Numbered from the stretch's first letter, positions 19,482 to 30,700 are shown. The stretch: 64,000 nucleotides of DNA from Staphylococcus sp. KG4-3 (GCF_033597815.2 NZ_CP166245.1:868001-932000), one strand, 5' to 3'. Notes: generated by a model not told the origin, from the sequence alone. Numbers and translations: made by a program.

Positions 19482-22400
19482 GTCAAATACCAGTGAAACC
19501 TGGGAATACGAGATGGACAGATAACCAATGGAAGAGTATTTATGCAAAAGGACAGGATATACTTGTTGCGGCTGCCGCAGGTTCTGGAAAAACTGCCGTA
19601 CTTGTAGAGCGCATTATACAACGTATTATTAAAGATGAAATTGATGTGGATAAACTGCTTGTTGTTACATTTACGAATGCAAGTGCGAGAGAAATGAAAC
19701 ACCGTGTAGACCAAAGGATTCAAGAAGCTTCAAATGAAGATCCAAATAACACACATTTAAAGAATCAGCGTGTGAAGATACATCAAGCACAGATATCTAC
19801 GTTACATAGTTTTTGTTTGAAATTAATTCAACACCACTATGATGTATTAGATATTGATCCTAACTTTAGAACAAGTAGTGAAGCTGAAAATATATTGCTA
19901 CTTGAACAGACAATAGATGAAGTGTTAGAAAAACATTACGACCAACTTGATCCTAATTTCATTGATTTAACGGAACAACTATCTTCAGATAGGAACGACA
20001 ATCAGCTAAGAAACACCGTTAAAGAAATGTTTTATTTTAGTGTGGCAAATCCAAATCCATCGGCTTGGTTGAATCAACTATCAGCACCATACGATGATAT
20101 TACAAAACAAGCAGAGTTATTAAAACTATTAAATGATTTAGCTATGATTTTTATGAATTCTGCATTGGAAGCATTGAATAAAAGTTATGATTTGTTCATG
20201 ATGCTTGAAGAAGTAGATAAACAACTCGAAGTCTTAGAAAAAGAACGACGTTTTATTGCTCAAGCAATGGAAGGCGGTATATTAAATACACAAGTTATTG
20301 CAGAACACCAGTTTGAAACACGTTTTCCAGCTAAAAATAAAAAAATAAAAGAAGCCAATGAAATGATGTTAGATGCATACGATGATGGTAAAAAACATTA
20401 CGATCAATATAAAGCGTTGGTAACTAAGGTGCAAGAAGATTATTTTTCACGTAATGCTGAAGATTTAAAAATGGATATGCAGCGCTTAGCGCCTAGAGTA
20501 GCGTATTTAGCACAAATAACAGCGGATGTAATTGATTTATTTAATCAGAAGAAACGCAGTAGAAACTTACTTGATTTTTCAGATTATGAACATTTTGCAT
20601 TACGCGTATTGATGAACGAAGATGGCACACCATCAGATATTGCTGATATGTATTGTAAACAGTTTGAAGAAATACTTGTCGATGAATACCAAGATACTAA
20701 TCGTGTACAAGAGCAAATTATTGCATGTATTAAACGGGGGAGTGAGGCAGACGGAAATTTATTTATGGTAGGTGACGTCAAACAATCTATATATAAATTT
20801 AGACAAGCGGATCCCAGTTTATTTATAGTGAAGTATAATCGTTTTACGTTAGATGGTTCAGAGAATGGTATGCGTATTGATTTATCACAAAATTTCCGTT
20901 CTAGAAAAGAAGTTTTGACTACAACGAACTATTTATTTAAGCATATGATGGATGAAGCTGTTGGAGAAATAGTCTATGATGATGCTGCCCAACTTTATTA
21001 TGGTGCTCCTTTCGATAATGAGTCTCATAATGTCCAGTTGAACATGTTAGTGGAAGATGCTTCTTCGGACTTAAATGGTTCGGAACAAGAAGCGGAATAC
21101 ATCGTCCAACAAGTGGAAAAAATTATGTCAGAACATGAGATTTATGATATGAAAAATGAGCAGTATCGTAAACCAAGTTATAAAGATATTGTCATTTTAG
21201 AACGTTCTTATGGACAGGCACGTAAGATACAACAAGCTTTTAAAGATCATAACATTCCATTTCATGTCAATAGTAAAGAAGGATATTTTGAACAGACTGA
21301 AGTTCAACTCATATTATCTTTCTTACGAACGGTAGATAATCCGTTACAAGATATTTATTTAGTTGGACTCATGCGTTCTGTAATTTATCAGTTTACTGAG
21401 GATGAGTTATCTAATATCAGGGTATTTAGTCCAAATGATGATTATTTTTATCAATCGATACAGCATTATATAGCAAATGATGTTGCTAATAAAAAATTAG
21501 TTACTAAACTCGAATCTTTCTTGAAAGATATTGAAATGTATCAACATTACAGCCAAAGCCACCCTGTCTATCAACTAATTGATAAGTTTTATAATGACCA
21601 TTATGTTATTCAATATTTTAGTGGCATCATTGGTGGTAAAGGTAGACGTGCAAATTTATATGGACTCTTTAATAAAGCAGTAGAATTTGAAAATTCTAGT
21701 TTCCGTGGATTATATCAATTTATTCGTTTTATAGATGAATTGATAGAGCGAGGTAAGGACTTTGGTGAAGAAAATATTGTAGGACCAAATGATGATGTTG
21801 TGCGAATGATGACAATTCATAGTAGTAAAGGGTTAGAATTCCCATTCGTGATTTATTCAGGGTTATCAAGACGATTTAGAAGAGATGATTTGCACAAACC
21901 AGTAATCTTAAATCAAAGCTATGGTTTGGGTATGACATATTATGATATTGATAGTCGCTTGTCTTATCCATCACTATCATCAGTTACGTATAAGGCAATA
22001 GCCGAAAAAGAAATGGTTTCAGAAGAAATGAGGTTAATTTACGTTGCATTGACACGCGCTAAAGAACAATTGTTTTTAGTAGGTCGTGTAAAAGACGAAA
22101 AAGAACTAACTCAATTTGAACAGGTTTCAGTGTCGAAGACGCACTTACCCGTGAGCTATCGTTTAACTGCACAAAGACCAATTGACATGATTTATCCAAT
22201 ATTAGCTAAATATCAATCTACATCACTGCCAAAAGAATTACGTTTTGAAGCAACAATCAATGACATTGATGACTCGATGATGCCTTTTATACAGTTAAAA
22301 ACAGACTTTTATGAAGATATTGCGTCAGAAATCGTTATAGCTGAAGGTGAACAACGTACGCTAGTAGATATACAGTCGGCTCAGACTGGTAACGATGAAC

Positions 22401-23134
22401 TTAAGTCGCAGATTCATGAACAATTAAGTTTCAAATACCCACATGAAGTAGCTATTGAAAAGCCATCAAAACAATCCGTATCAGAACTGAAACGACAACT
22501 TGAGACAGAACAAGCTGACACCAACTACGATAGAGTTAGACAATATCGAATTGGCTCAGCTTCATATGAAAGACCAGGATTTTTAAGCCATACTACGAAA
22601 CGAAAAGCAAATGAAATTGGTACTCTTATGCATACGGTAATGCAACATTTACCGTTTAAAAAGGAAGGGCTATCTCACAATGAGGTGGATGTACTTATCA
22701 ATCAGTTAATAGACAAGCATATTATTGATGAAGACGCTAAAAAGGATATCCGATTTGAAGATATTTATCAGTTTATTGAAAGTGAATTATATTCAACGAT
22801 TGCTATGAGTGACCGGATATATCGAGAGTTACCATTTGTTGTCAATCAAGCTAAAGTAGACCGTATTGAAAATATGGAAGAAGATGCTTCTATTATACAA
22901 GGGATGATTGATCTTATATTTGAGAAGGATGGCCAATATTACTTTGTCGATTATAAGACAGATGCCTTTAATAGACGTCGCAATATGTCAGATGAAGCAA
23001 TAGGTGCCCAATTAAGAGAACGTTATAAGGTACAAATGGAATACTATCGAAACACTTTAGAAACTATATTGAAAACAAATGTTAAAGGCTATTTATATTT
23101 CTTTAAATTTGGTCAACTTTCTATTGATGAATAA
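19478..23134 (+). CDS. addA: Helicase-exonuclease AddAB, subunit AddA (RexA)
   Basis: The ATP-driven 3'-5' UvrD-type helicase and nuclease of the AddAB complex. Of 1218 residues, Walker A is [11 protein letters not shown] (about 33-43). [12 protein letters not shown] is motif Ia, LVDEYQDTN motif II, and [14 protein letters not shown] motif [15 protein letters not shown] and [11 protein letters not shown] are motifs V and VI. The C-terminal RecB-like nuclease has GMIDLIFE and YFVDYKTD. The start codon overlaps the addB stop, indicating translational coupling. Residue signatures are all intact. Confidence 0.98.
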   Translation: MSQIPVKPGNTRWTDNQWKSIYAKGQDILVAAAAGSGKTAVLVERIIQRIIKDEIDVDKLLVVTFTNASAREMKHRVDQRIQEASNEDPNNTHLKNQRVKIHQAQISTLHSFCLKLIQHHYDVLDIDPNFRTSSEAENILLLEQTIDEVLEKHYDQLDPNFIDLTEQLSSDRNDNQLRNTVKEMFYFSVANPNPSAWLNQLSAPYDDITKQAELLKLLNDLAMIFMNSALEALNKSYDLFMMLEEVDKQLEVLEKERRFIAQAMEGGILNTQVIAEHQFETRFPAKNKKIKEANEMMLDAYDDGKKHYDQYKALVTKVQEDYFSRNAEDLKMDMQRLAPRVAYLAQITADVIDLFNQKKRSRNLLDFSDYEHFALRVLMNEDGTPSDIADMYCKQFEEILVDEYQDTNRVQEQIIACIKRGSEADGNLFMVGDVKQSIYKFRQADPSLFIVKYNRFTLDGSENGMRIDLSQNFRSRKEVLTTTNYLFKHMMDEAVGEIVYDDAAQLYYGAPFDNESHNVQLNMLVEDASSDLNGSEQEAEYIVQQVEKIMSEHEIYDMKNEQYRKPSYKDIVILERSYGQARKIQQAFKDHNIPFHVNSKEGYFEQTEVQLILSFLRTVDNPLQDIYLVGLMRSVIYQFTEDELSNIRVFSPNDDYFYQSIQHYIANDVANKKLVTKLESFLKDIEMYQHYSQSHPVYQLIDKFYNDHYVIQYFSGIIGGKGRRANLYGLFNKAVEFENSSFRGLYQFIRFIDELIERGKDFGEENIVGPNDDVVRMMTIHSSKGLEFPFVIYSGLSRRFRRDDLHKPVILNQSYGLGMTYYDIDSRLSYPSLSSVTYKAIAEKEMVSEEMRLIYVALTRAKEQLFLVGRVKDEKELTQFEQVSVSKTHLPVSYRLTAQRPIDMIYPILAKYQSTSLPKELRFEATINDIDDSMMPFIQLKTDFYEDIASEIVIAEGEQRTLVDIQSAQTGNDELKSQIHEQLSFKYPHEVAIEKPSKQSVSELKRQLETEQADTNYDRVRQYRIGSASYERPGFLSHTTKRKANEIGTLMHTVMQHLPFKKEGLSHNEVDVLINQLIDKHIIDEDAKKDIRFEDIYQFIESELYSTIAMSDRIYRELPFVVNQAKVDRIENMEEDASIIQGMIDLIFEKDGQYYFVDYKTDAFNRRRNMSDEAIGAQLRERYKVQMEYYRNTLETILKTNVKGYLYFFKFGQLSIDE

Positions 23135-23159
23135 AATTAGAGTATAAGGGGTGCTTGTT

Positions 23160-24296
23160 GTGTCATCTCAGCAAAGGTTATATGAAATAGATGCATTACG
23201 TGGATTAAGTTTGCTAGGTATTATTTTAATGAATATATTAGTTTTTAGTTTTCCGTATGAGGAAAGTTTATTGTCTGATGTTGTTCATGGAACCGACGCT
23301 ATTTTATTACACGGAATTACCTTGTTAATTATTGGTTCATTTTATCCTATTTTTACATTTTTATTTGGTTTTGGCTTGAGCATCATGTATGACAATTGTC
23401 ATATGAAAGGCATTAACTACTACCCAATAATATTTAGAAGATTAATTTTTCTTATGCTTATGGGCGTGTTACATGGATTTTTTGTATTTTCAGGAGATAT
23501 CTTATTTGGCTATGCATTTACGGGTTTAATAGCGGTGTTGTTTATTAAGTCCAAAGCAAAGCGTTTAATAAAAGCAGCAATCATCTTATTTATCCTAAAA
23601 ATTTTATTGCTAGTTATACCTTTTGCAGTATTTTCTTTAATAAATGATCCATATACCCAGCATAATTTTAGTGGTGTATCTTTATCTAAATTGATAGAAA
23701 TTAAACAACAAGGACTTTATACAGATTTTCTGAAAATAAATGCACTAGAAAATTTATATAATGTGTTAGATGTTGTGACAGGGTCTGCCTATTTTGAATT
23801 TTTACCATATATTCTTTTAGGTATAGCTGCACAAAAATTAAAGCTAGTTAAGAAAATACAACTACGAAAACAAAGTGCAATTAAATGGGGGATATTATGC
23901 CTTATAATAGGTTATATAGTGAAAATGCCTTTTGCACTTGATTTCTCAAATAGTGCGTACCAGAATATCAATATCGTTGGTGGTCCAATTGTTGCTACCG
24001 GCTATATATTAATATTTATTGCTATGTATCAAAGTACACGTATAGCACACTTGCTCAAAGTATTTACATATCCGGGTAAATTAAGTTTATCTGTATATTT
24101 AACTCAGAGTATTGTTTTATCATTAATATTTTTAGGTATAGGCGGAGGATTATATAACCAATTGCCACTATACCAATCTTACATCATTGCATTACTTATT
24201 TATTGCTTACAATTAGTAGGCTGTTACTATTATTTAAAACATTTTAAAATGGGGCCTTTTGAATGGCTATGGCGAAAGATCACATACCTTAAATGA
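23160..24296 (+). CDS. DUF418 / YeiB-like integral membrane protein
   Basis: A 378-residue polytopic membrane protein. YEIDALRGLSLLGIILMN at the N-terminus and FLFGFGLSIMYD are typical of the acyltransferase-3-like N-terminal part of DUF418 proteins. The C-terminal half (KLSLSVYLTQSIVLSLIF, MGPFEWLWRKITY) is the DUF418 domain itself. No biochemical role is established. I choose GTG 23160, because AGGGGTG at 23146-23152 is a ribosome site for it and covers the earlier in-frame GTG at 23151. It begins 25 bases after addA, so it may be the third gene of the addBA transcript. Confidence 0.85.
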   Translation: MSSQQRLYEIDALRGLSLLGIILMNILVFSFPYEESLLSDVVHGTDAILLHGITLLIIGSFYPIFTFLFGFGLSIMYDNCHMKGINYYPIIFRRLIFLMLMGVLHGFFVFSGDILFGYAFTGLIAVLFIKSKAKRLIKAAIILFILKILLLVIPFAVFSLINDPYTQHNFSGVSLSKLIEIKQQGLYTDFLKINALENLYNVLDVVTGSAYFEFLPYILLGIAAQKLKLVKKIQLRKQSAIKWGILCLIIGYIVKMPFALDFSNSAYQNINIVGGPIVATGYILIFIAMYQSTRIAHLLKVFTYPGKLSLSVYLTQSIVLSLIFLGIGGGLYNQLPLYQSYIIALLIYCLQLVGCYYYLKHFKMGPFEWLWRKITYLK

Positions 24297-24332
24297 ATTT
24301 AGATAATGTGAATGGATTGTAAAAATTATTAA

Positions 24333-24360
24333 AAGAGTAGACTGCTGTTCTACTCTCATT
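24333..24360 (+). terminator. Terminator after the DUF418 gene
   Basis: GAGTAGA pairs with TCTACTC around a short loop, followed by CATTTATTA. Stem of about eight pairs. Confidence 0.6.
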
Positions 24361-24473
24361 TATTAATTTTAAAACTGTTTTTAATGTTTATAAGGATAAA
24401 TAATAAGTTGAAGTTGTAATCAAATTAGACATACAACATAAAAAATTCATTGTCATTGAGTTAAGGAGAATTT

Positions 24474-24524
24474 TTGTAAGCGCTAGTTATTTATTTGTTA
24501 TTTCTGGGTAAATATAGTTATAAT
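24474..24524 (+). promoter_or_regulatory. Promoter with cre-like site before the FAH-family gene
   Basis: TTGTTA (24495-24500) and TATAAT (24519-24524) are 18 bases apart. Directly upstream, TTGTAAGCGCTAGTTA (24474-24489) matches the CcpA cre consensus except for one conserved C near its end. A role in catabolite control is inferred. Confidence 0.4.
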
Positions 24525-24558
24525 ATGTAATAAGATATAGATGAGGAGCTGATATTGA

Positions 24559-25464
24559 ATGAAATTCCTATCATTCAGACATGAAGGACAGACATCTTAT
24601 GGTGTGAAAGTTAAACGTGAAGAGGCTGCATGGGACTTAAAAAAAGTTTTTGCAGATTTTGCTGAAGGCGAATTCCACCCGAAAACATTATTAAACGGAC
24701 TTCAACAAAACCAAATTGTTGATTTTCAAGAACAAGTTCGTAAAGCTGTTGTTGCAGCAGAAGATAGTGGCAATGGTGACGACTATAAAGTACAATTTAG
24801 CGAAATAGAGTTTTTACCGCCAGTCACGCCAACAAATAATGTGATTGCCTTTGGACGTAATTATCAGGATCATGCTAGTGAGTTAAATCACGAAGTGCAG
24901 CGATTATATGTGTTTACGAAAGCTGCTTCGTCATTAACTGGTGATAATAGCATAATACCTAACCATAAAGATATTACTGAACAGTTAGATTACGAAGGTG
25001 AACTTGGTATTGTAATCGGTAAATCAGGTGAAAAAATCCCTAAAGGTTTAGCACTAGATTACGTATATGGTTATACTATTATTAATGATATTACAGACCG
25101 TAAAGCCCAAAATGAACAAGACCAAGCATTCTTATCTAAAAGTTTAACTGGTGGTTGTCCAATAGGTCCTTATATTGTGACAAAAGATGAATTACCTACA
25201 CCAGAAGATGTGAACATTGTTACGAAAGTAAATAATGAAATCCGTCAAGATGGTAACACAGGTCAAATGATTCTTAAAATAGATGAATTGATAGAAGAAA
25301 TTTCTAAATTTGTGGCACTACATCCAGGTGATATTATTGCAACTGGTACACCGGCAGGCGTTGGTGCAGGTATGAATCCACCTAAATTTTTACAACCAGG
25401 TGATGAGATTAAAGTTACTATCGATAATATTGGTACATTAACTAATTTTATTGCTGATAAATAA
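24559..25464 (+). CDS. Fumarylacetoacetate hydrolase (FAH) family protein
   Basis: A 301-residue enzyme of the FAH superfamily, which hydrolyses or decarboxylates beta-diketo acids such as acylpyruvates or oxaloacetate. [13 protein letters not shown] opens the catalytic domain at about residue 94. [13 protein letters not shown] supplies two acidic metal ligands, and INDITDR supplies the Asp. [15 protein letters not shown] is the classic C-terminal loop. The first 90 residues are the small N-terminal FAH domain. The precise substrate cannot be read from the sequence. GAGGAG precedes the ATG by ten bases. Monocistronic, with terminator at 25488. Confidence 0.9.
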   Translation: MKFLSFRHEGQTSYGVKVKREEAAWDLKKVFADFAEGEFHPKTLLNGLQQNQIVDFQEQVRKAVVAAEDSGNGDDYKVQFSEIEFLPPVTPTNNVIAFGRNYQDHASELNHEVQRLYVFTKAASSLTGDNSIIPNHKDITEQLDYEGELGIVIGKSGEKIPKGLALDYVYGYTIINDITDRKAQNEQDQAFLSKSLTGGCPIGPYIVTKDELPTPEDVNIVTKVNNEIRQDGNTGQMILKIDELIEEISKFVALHPGDIIATGTPAGVGAGMNPPKFLQPGDEIKVTIDNIGTLTNFIADK

Positions 25465-25487
25465 AAATTATTAAGATAATATAGAGC

Positions 25488-25538
25488 GCGGGTATAAATA
25501 TCAAATTTAAAATTTTGATTTGTATCCCGCTTTTTTTA
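25488..25538 (+). terminator. Rho-independent terminator
   Basis: GCGGGTATAAATATCAAA pairs with TTTGATTTGTATCCCGC, followed by eight T. Confidence 0.9.
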
Positions 25539-25695
25539 CTTAACCTTTAGTAGAGTAACATAGAATTCTCTTTGAAAAATGAAGCGATTTTAAGTATGAT
25601 TAGGTAAGTAATCTTTTGATTTTATAATTAAAAGACTACAATATACTTCTGTTTTATATACTTTTGAAGTGAAAAATGTGTGGGGGTTATATTAT

Positions 25696-26085
25696 ATGTT
25701 ACATATGCATATAGCAAGTTGGGTATTATTAATTATTTTATTCTTTGCAGCTTACTTTAACTTTTCTGAAAAACAAGGAGCTTCACCTTATTTTAAACCA
25801 ATTCATATGGTTTTAAGATTATTCATGTTACTTGTGTTAATTTCAGGCTTTTGGGTTTGGATTCAATCATTCTCATCTGGTAACGCAGGTGGACATATGT
25901 TACTGACATTGAAAATGATTTGCGGTGTAGCAGTCGTTGCATTGATGGAAGTGACAATTACTAAACGTAAAAAAGGTCAACCAAGTCATAGTTTATTATG
26001 GACTACTATTGTAGTTATTATCTTGACTATCATTATTGGTATTATTTTACCGATGGGACCAATTACACAAATGTTTGGTTTGTAA
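25696..26085 (+). CDS. UPF0344 / YisL-family small membrane protein
   Basis: A 129-residue protein of the UPF0344 (YisL, DUF1516) family with four hydrophobic segments (about 3-20, 38-57, 66-84, 97-120). Conserved pieces are [27 protein letters not shown] and [19 protein letters not shown]. The function is unknown. The frame is open from 25669, but ATG 25696 (MLHMHIASW) matches the family start. It has a G-rich ribosome site (25682-25686) nine bases before it. It ends at a strong terminator. Confidence 0.88.
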   Translation: MLHMHIASWVLLIILFFAAYFNFSEKQGASPYFKPIHMVLRLFMLLVLISGFWVWIQSFSSGNAGGHMLLTLKMICGVAVVALMEVTITKRKKGQPSHSLLWTTIVVIILTIIIGIILPMGPITQMFGL

Positions 26086-26093
26086 GTTATATA

Positions 26094-26132
26094 AAAGGAG
26101 GCTACGACAAAGAAGTCGTAGCCTCTTTTATG
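26094..26132. terminator. Terminator after the UPF0344 gene
   Basis: AGGAGGCTACGAC pairs with GTCGTAGCCTC, followed by TTTTA. A-rich on the other side, so it may also end minus-strand transcripts from the tetR-type gene. Confidence 0.85.
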
Positions 26133-26235
26133 TTTTTTCAGTAGATCGATTTATTTAAACTAAAATGTATTATAGTGTGAGATAACAAACGTTAACAAAG
26201 AGTATTAAAATTACACTGAAAATTTTCCATTTAAT

Positions 26236-26757
26236 CTATAGAAATGTATCAATATGTGGCTCTAACAGATCCCATAGTTCATTACTTAATTCATCAATAG
26301 CGCAGGGTCTAGAGTGCTCTATCCACCATATAATAACACCTACTATTGCCGAACCTAAAAATTGTAATGTTATTTCATTATCTTTTCGTTTTATGTTTTG
26401 CATAAATTTTTCGGAAAGTGTTTGTCTTAATATATTTAAATCAGATTTTTGTATTAATTGTTTCAAGACAAAATATTGTTTATCTATAGTTATGAGTATT
26501 TCACGCATATTTGCTTTACCATCTTGTTGAAGGTTCATCGTACTCTCGCATTTTTCAATTGTTTCAGCTAATATAAAATCTAATGATTGATTAAGTATGT
26601 CGTATTTATCTAAAAAGTTTAAATAAATCGTACCTCTATTAATATTAGAAGCTTCGGCAATATCTTTCATAGATATTTTAGCAATGTCCTTTTTTTGCAT
26701 TAGCTTTATAAAATTTTCGATAATAAGTTGACGTGATTTTTCTTTTCTTTTATCCAT
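26236..26757 (-). CDS. TetR/AcrR-family transcriptional regulator
   Basis: A 173-residue regulator. The N-terminal helix-turn-helix (about residues 10-55) reads IENFIKLMQKKDIAKISMKD...IAEASNINRGTIYLNF, typical of TetR proteins. The C-terminal part is a helical ligand-binding domain with no recognisable subgroup. The ATG ending at 26757 has GAGGAA upstream. It diverges from the PanE-like gene, and a perfect palindromic operator lies between the two. It probably represses that gene and perhaps itself until an unknown ligand binds. Confidence 0.9.
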   Translation of the reverse strand: MDKRKEKSRQLIIENFIKLMQKKDIAKISMKDIAEASNINRGTIYLNFLDKYDILNQSLDFILAETIEKCESTMNLQQDGKANMREILITIDKQYFVLKQLIQKSDLNILRQTLSEKFMQNIKRKDNEITLQFLGSAIVGVIIWWIEHSRPCAIDELSNELWDLLEPHIDTFL

Positions 26758-26818
26758 AGATATTCCTCATTTATCAACGATTTTTGAAATCTGTACAATA
26801 AGCATCAATATACTTATT

Positions 26819-26878
26819 TTGTTTATTGAGTTTAACTTTTTATAATGATAAGTTCAAGCTAATGAACAAATGTTCATT
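26819..26878 (+). promoter_or_regulatory. Promoter and TetR-type operator of the PanE-like gene
   Basis: TTGTTT (26819-26824) and TATAAT (26841-26846) are 16 bases apart. AATGAACA (26861-26868), two A, and TGTTCATT (26871-26878) form a perfect 8-2-8 inverted repeat just after the expected transcription start. A bound repressor there would block elongation. The adjacent TetR protein is the obvious candidate to bind it. Confidence 0.72.
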
Positions 26879-26894
26879 AAAAAGGAGGACACAT

Positions 26895-27803
26895 ATGAAT
26901 ATTCTTATTTATGGCGCTGGGGTACAAGGACAATATTTAGCACATGTATTAAATCAACCAGAAAATAACATAACATTATTAGCTAGAGGTCAAAATTATA
27001 AATACTTAAATAACAGAGGAGTTGTGTTGAACCATTATTTACAAAATAAAAGAACTACAGATTACTTTAACTATGTAAGTAAGTTAGGTAAGAATGATAA
27101 CTATGATATTATCTTTGTAACAATGAAGTATTCAGATTTTTACTCAATTGTACCTTCAATAGCTCAAAATATAAGCACCAATATTATTTTTATAGGTAAT
27201 AACACCGACCCTCATAAGCTTCGTCAAACAGTACTTCGCCAATCAATTACACATAAAAATATATCTTTTGGTTTTCTAATGACTGGAGGAAATAGGGGGG
27301 AAAGTGCAACAACTGTTATTCGATTTAATGCAGGGGAATTAAAAGTAAGCCATCTTAACGGGATAATACCATTTCATAATAAACTTGATGCAATTTTTAA
27401 AAATTCATCTATAAAATTAACTTATGAAACAAGATTCGAAGATTGGTTAATGTCACATGCCGCAATGATAATACCTCTAAATGCAGGGATATCATTGAAA
27501 AATAAATATAAAGAAAATCAAAAACAACTTCTTAGTAATATTATTAAGTCATATAATGAATTACATTTATTAATTGAGCATAGTAACTATAATATTGTCC
27601 CAAAATTACAGTCAACGCTTTTTAAGAATTTTAAATGTCTTGCTTATCCACTATTAAAATTAATTATTAATATCAAAATAATGAATCAAATTCAAGGTTC
27701 CAATTCAGAAATCAATGCTTTATATAAAGATATAAAATTGTTAAATAAACAAACAGCGTTAACAACAAATTATTTAGATGAAATGATTATAGAAGCAAGA
27801 TAA
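26895..27803 (+). CDS. Divergent ketopantoate reductase-like (PanE/ApbA family) NAD(P)-binding protein
   Basis: A 302-residue protein with an N-terminal Rossmann domain (MNILIYGAGVQGQYLAHVL, then LLARG, which normally contacts the NADP phosphate). The C-terminal half corresponds to the ApbA C-domain. Where true ketopantoate reductases have W-x-K with catalytic Lys followed by two Asn (NA..NPL), this protein reads WLMSHAAMIIPLN. The Lys and both Asn are absent, so pantothenate synthesis is unlikely. The true reaction is unknown. AAGGAGG precedes ATG 26895; a longer in-frame start at 26826 would lie upstream of the promoter. It is AT-rich, paired with the TetR gene, and I infer a lineage-specific module. 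Confidence 0.82.
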   Translation: MNILIYGAGVQGQYLAHVLNQPENNITLLARGQNYKYLNNRGVVLNHYLQNKRTTDYFNYVSKLGKNDNYDIIFVTMKYSDFYSIVPSIAQNISTNIIFIGNNTDPHKLRQTVLRQSITHKNISFGFLMTGGNRGESATTVIRFNAGELKVSHLNGIIPFHNKLDAIFKNSSIKLTYETRFEDWLMSHAAMIIPLNAGISLKNKYKENQKQLLSNIIKSYNELHLLIEHSNYNIVPKLQSTLFKNFKCLAYPLLKLIINIKIMNQIQGSNSEINALYKDIKLLNKQTALTTNYLDEMIIEAR

Positions 27804-27977
27804 TAAAGTTTAACTATATTATCATCAATTTTTTTCGATATAAATAAAAAGATTATTCATAAGTATAATTGTTAAAAGTGTAGTTAAGTAAAATATGAAA
27901 ATTTCTAGAAAAAAGAAAGCAACTTTCTAGAATTATTCTGTTTTATAGCAAATCTAAACGATAAATTACTAATAAAA

Positions 27978-28027
27978 AAACCGATAATTTCTACTCAGTA
28001 TGTGATTAGAAATTATCGGTTTTTGTT
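27978..28027. terminator. Convergent terminator between the PanE-like gene and cdr
   Basis: AAACCGATAATTTCTA pairs with TAGAAATTATCGGTTT, with T on one side and A on the other. It serves both directions. Confidence 0.9.
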
Positions 28028-28056
28028 TTCTTTGTTAGTAAAATAAAGTTGATTTT

Positions 28057-29379
28057 TTATTTATTTCGAGCTTTATAGCCTATCATATTAATAATATCTT
28101 TAGGTCTGCTATATGGTGGTGCATAAGCAACTTCAAATTCTGTCAGTTCATCAATTGTTAATTTTTGCATCATTGCCATCGATAAGACATCGATACGTTT
28201 GTCTACACCTTTTTCTCCAACTGCTGCAGCACGAATAATACGCCTGTTAACTTTATCAAAATAAACGCGTAAGTGTAATTTTTTATTTCCAGGGTAATAT
28301 CCCGCATGTTCACCTTGGTTAACTTCGACTATGCCATAATCAAAATGTTTTAATTCTTGTGGCGATAAGCCTACACTAGCAAAGGTATAATCGAAGAATT
28401 TTACGATATTTGAACCTAAAAAGCCTTTGAATTTCACTTTAGGGTTACCTGCTAATTGTTCGGCAATGATACTTGCACCACGATGTGCCCCCCATGCAAG
28501 TGGCACGTGTGCATTTAAATCAACATGTCTATAATGTGATGTTATGATATCACCAAGCGCATATATATTTGGTATATTAGTCTGAAATTGGTCATTAACA
28601 GGGATATAACCTTTATTATCTAAAGTGATATTCGATGATTGGATAAATTCTGAATTTGGTTTTACGCCTACACCTTCGACAATTAAATCAAAAGTTTCTA
28701 CTTTACCAGAGGAGAAATATACGTCGTTACCATCTACTTTTGTTATTTCTTCATTAAAACGATAAGCGATATGACGTTTATCCATTTCATCAATAATAGC
28801 TTGGTTCATATCTTGATCCATCAATTTATTAATGTGAGTTGAGCGATGGATTAGAGTAGGCGTGATACCACGTTCATAAAGGTTGTCTAAAATTTCTAAG
28901 CCTATATAACCCGTACCTACAACAAGTGCTTTTTTTACATTTTGTTGTTCAATAAAAGTCTCAATTGCATCTGTATCCTCCATATTTCTTAAAGTAAATG
29001 CTATAGGACTATTTAAGTTCAACGAATTTGCACTACATCCAGGACTTAATATTAAAGTATCATAGTGTTCTTCAAATGAAGTATCTTTCATGTGATCATA
29101 GACTGTAATTGTTTGTGAATCATCATTTATAGTCGTCACTTCATGGTACGTTTTTACAATTATATTTTTAGAATCATAAAAAGCTTCTGGCGTTGCTTCA
29201 AGTATTTTGTCGCGTGAATCAACGACATTGCCTAAATAGTAAGGTAAGGCACAGTTGGCAAAACTCATATCACGATCTTTTTCGAAAACAACAATCTCGC
29301 TTTCCTGATCCAATCTTCTTATTTGACTAGCTACAGTTGCGCCTCCAGCAACTGCACCAACGACTACAATTTTATTCAT
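28057..29379 (-). CDS. cdr: Coenzyme A disulfide reductase
   Basis: A flavoprotein that uses NADPH to reduce CoA disulfide. It maintains reduced CoA as the main low-molecular-weight thiol beside bacillithiol. It has 440 residues. [17 protein letters not shown] binds [13 protein letters not shown] carries the single redox-active Cys43 that replaces the usual disulfide. [13 protein letters not shown] is the NAD(P)H site and IYALGDI the second FAD motif. The TTG 18 bases further out sits in the GAGGAGG ribosome site, so the ATG ending at 29379 is the start. It lies downstream of the HAD gene on the same strand with a 33-base gap. Confidence 0.96.
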   Translation of the reverse strand: MNKIVVVGAVAGGATVASQIRRLDQESEIVVFEKDRDMSFANCALPYYLGNVVDSRDKILEATPEAFYDSKNIIVKTYHEVTTINDDSQTITVYDHMKDTSFEEHYDTLILSPGCSANSLNLNSPIAFTLRNMEDTDAIETFIEQQNVKKALVVGTGYIGLEILDNLYERGITPTLIHRSTHINKLMDQDMNQAIIDEMDKRHIAYRFNEEITKVDGNDVYFSSGKVETFDLIVEGVGVKPNSEFIQSSNITLDNKGYIPVNDQFQTNIPNIYALGDIITSHYRHVDLNAHVPLAWGAHRGASIIAEQLAGNPKVKFKGFLGSNIVKFFDYTFASVGLSPQELKHFDYGIVEVNQGEHAGYYPGNKKLHLRVYFDKVNRRIIRAAAVGEKGVDKRIDVLSMAMMQKLTIDELTEFEVAYAPPYSRPKDIINMIGYKARNK

Positions 29380-29412
29380 ATTGAATGGCCTCCTCAAATT
29401 AAAATCGCAAAA

Positions 29413-30255
29413 TTAAATTTGAGATTTTATAGTTTCTTCATAAGGCATATTTAATTGGAAGTAATCATTTAAATATCGTCCAATGCCATCTTCATTATTA
29501 GAATATGTAACTTGGTTTGCAACATGTTTAAGTTCATCCAAGCCGTTGTCCATGGCAATACCGTATTTAGCATATTTAATCATTTCTAAATCATTATCTT
29601 CATCGCCGAATGCAATAATATGATTTCTATCGATTTCTAAATGAGATTTTACGTAATCTATCCCGCGTGCCTTGCTAATCCCTTGTTTAACAATTTCAAT
29701 GACTGGAAATGGTGAACCCCATCTACGGTGTTCAATGTTTTCTGCATAAAAGCGTGTTAACATTTGTTTGACTCTAGGGATCATGAACTCTTCCGCCTCA
29801 ACTAAAATTGATGTAGGGGATTCAGTTAATGAAGTGAGTAAATCTCCAGTCTCTACTTTTGGATTACCCATTGAAAACCCATCAAATAACCTTTGATCAT
29901 AGTTATTAATAAACACGTAGTCTTTGACTTCGGCAATAATATTAGATACACCATAATCATTTAAACTCTTTATAATATTTTTTGATAAATCTAAATCTAA
30001 TACATCATGTTTGATTTCGAATTGATCATCTTTAGGATGATGTACGAATGCACCATTAAAGTTTACAACTGGTGTATCCATATTCAATTCATGATAATAA
30101 ATTTGGCTAGCTCTATATGGTCTACCAGTGGCAATCATTAATTTGTGCCCTTGTTTTTGTAATTTAGTTAATACTTCTTTTGTATAAGGTGTAATTTCTT
30201 TTTCATCATTTAAAAGTGTTCCGTCTAAATCTAGACAAATTAAATAAGGTTCCAT
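29413..30255 (-). CDS. Cof-type HAD-superfamily phosphatase
   Basis: A haloacid-dehalogenase hydrolase of the Cof/YwpJ (IIB) group, likely dephosphorylating sugar phosphates or a cofactor intermediate. The substrate cannot be assigned. The nucleophile motif is ICLDLDGTLLN (Asp pair at residues 8 and 10). MIATGRPY is motif II. IEIVKQGISKARG carries the Lys, and AFGDEDNDLEM is motif IV. It has 280 residues. The start at 30255 has AAGGAG at good spacing; the longer frame to 30297 has none. It diverges from sufT and precedes cdr. Confidence 0.9.
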   Translation of the reverse strand: MEPYLICLDLDGTLLNDEKEITPYTKEVLTKLQKQGHKLMIATGRPYRASQIYYHELNMDTPVVNFNGAFVHHPKDDQFEIKHDVLDLDLSKNIIKSLNDYGVSNIIAEVKDYVFINNYDQRLFDGFSMGNPKVETGDLLTSLTESPTSILVEAEEFMIPRVKQMLTRFYAENIEHRRWGSPFPVIEIVKQGISKARGIDYVKSHLEIDRNHIIAFGDEDNDLEMIKYAKYGIAMDNGLDELKHVANQVTYSNNEDGIGRYLNDYFQLNMPYEETIKSQI

Positions 30256-30368
30256 TGATTTCTCCTTAATGTTTAATAATTGACGTATGAATATCATAGC
30301 ATTTTATTGGCGTTTTGTAAGATATTTGATATATTGTTAGTATGATTAATTACGAAGAGGTGAAATGT

Positions 30369-30677
30369 ATGGATGAAGGATTAAAAGATAGCATATTGAA
30401 TGCTTTAGAAATGGTTATTGACCCTGAGTTAGGTATCGATATCGTAAACTTAGGTTTAATATATAATGTAGATGTGGATGACGAAGGTTTATGTACTGTA
30501 GAAATGACATTAACATCTATGGGGTGCCCAATGGGACCTCAAATTGTAAACCAAGTTAAAATGGTGTTAGCAGAAATTCCAGAGATTTCAGATACAGAAG
30601 TAAATATTGTTTGGAGTCCGCCATGGGGCAAAGAAATGATGTCTCGTTATGCTAAAATTGCTTTGGGTATTGGTTAA
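30369..30677 (+). CDS. sufT: SufT-type iron-sulfur cluster maturation factor (MIP18/DUF59)
   Basis: A 103-residue MIP18-family protein. In S. aureus SufT helps deliver Fe-S clusters to target proteins under high demand. It contains VIDPELGIDIVNLGLIYNV, the conserved MTLTSMGCPMGPQI with its single Cys, and VNIVWSPPWGKEMMS. ATG 30369 lies after GAGGTG; an earlier start at 30342 is less suitable. It stands apart from the suf operon, which is normal for the family. Confidence 0.92.
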   Translation: MDEGLKDSILNALEMVIDPELGIDIVNLGLIYNVDVDDEGLCTVEMTLTSMGCPMGPQIVNQVKMVLAEIPEISDTEVNIVWSPPWGKEMMSRYAKIALGIG

Positions 30678-30700
30678 ACAAATTAAAATAGCAACTATAA

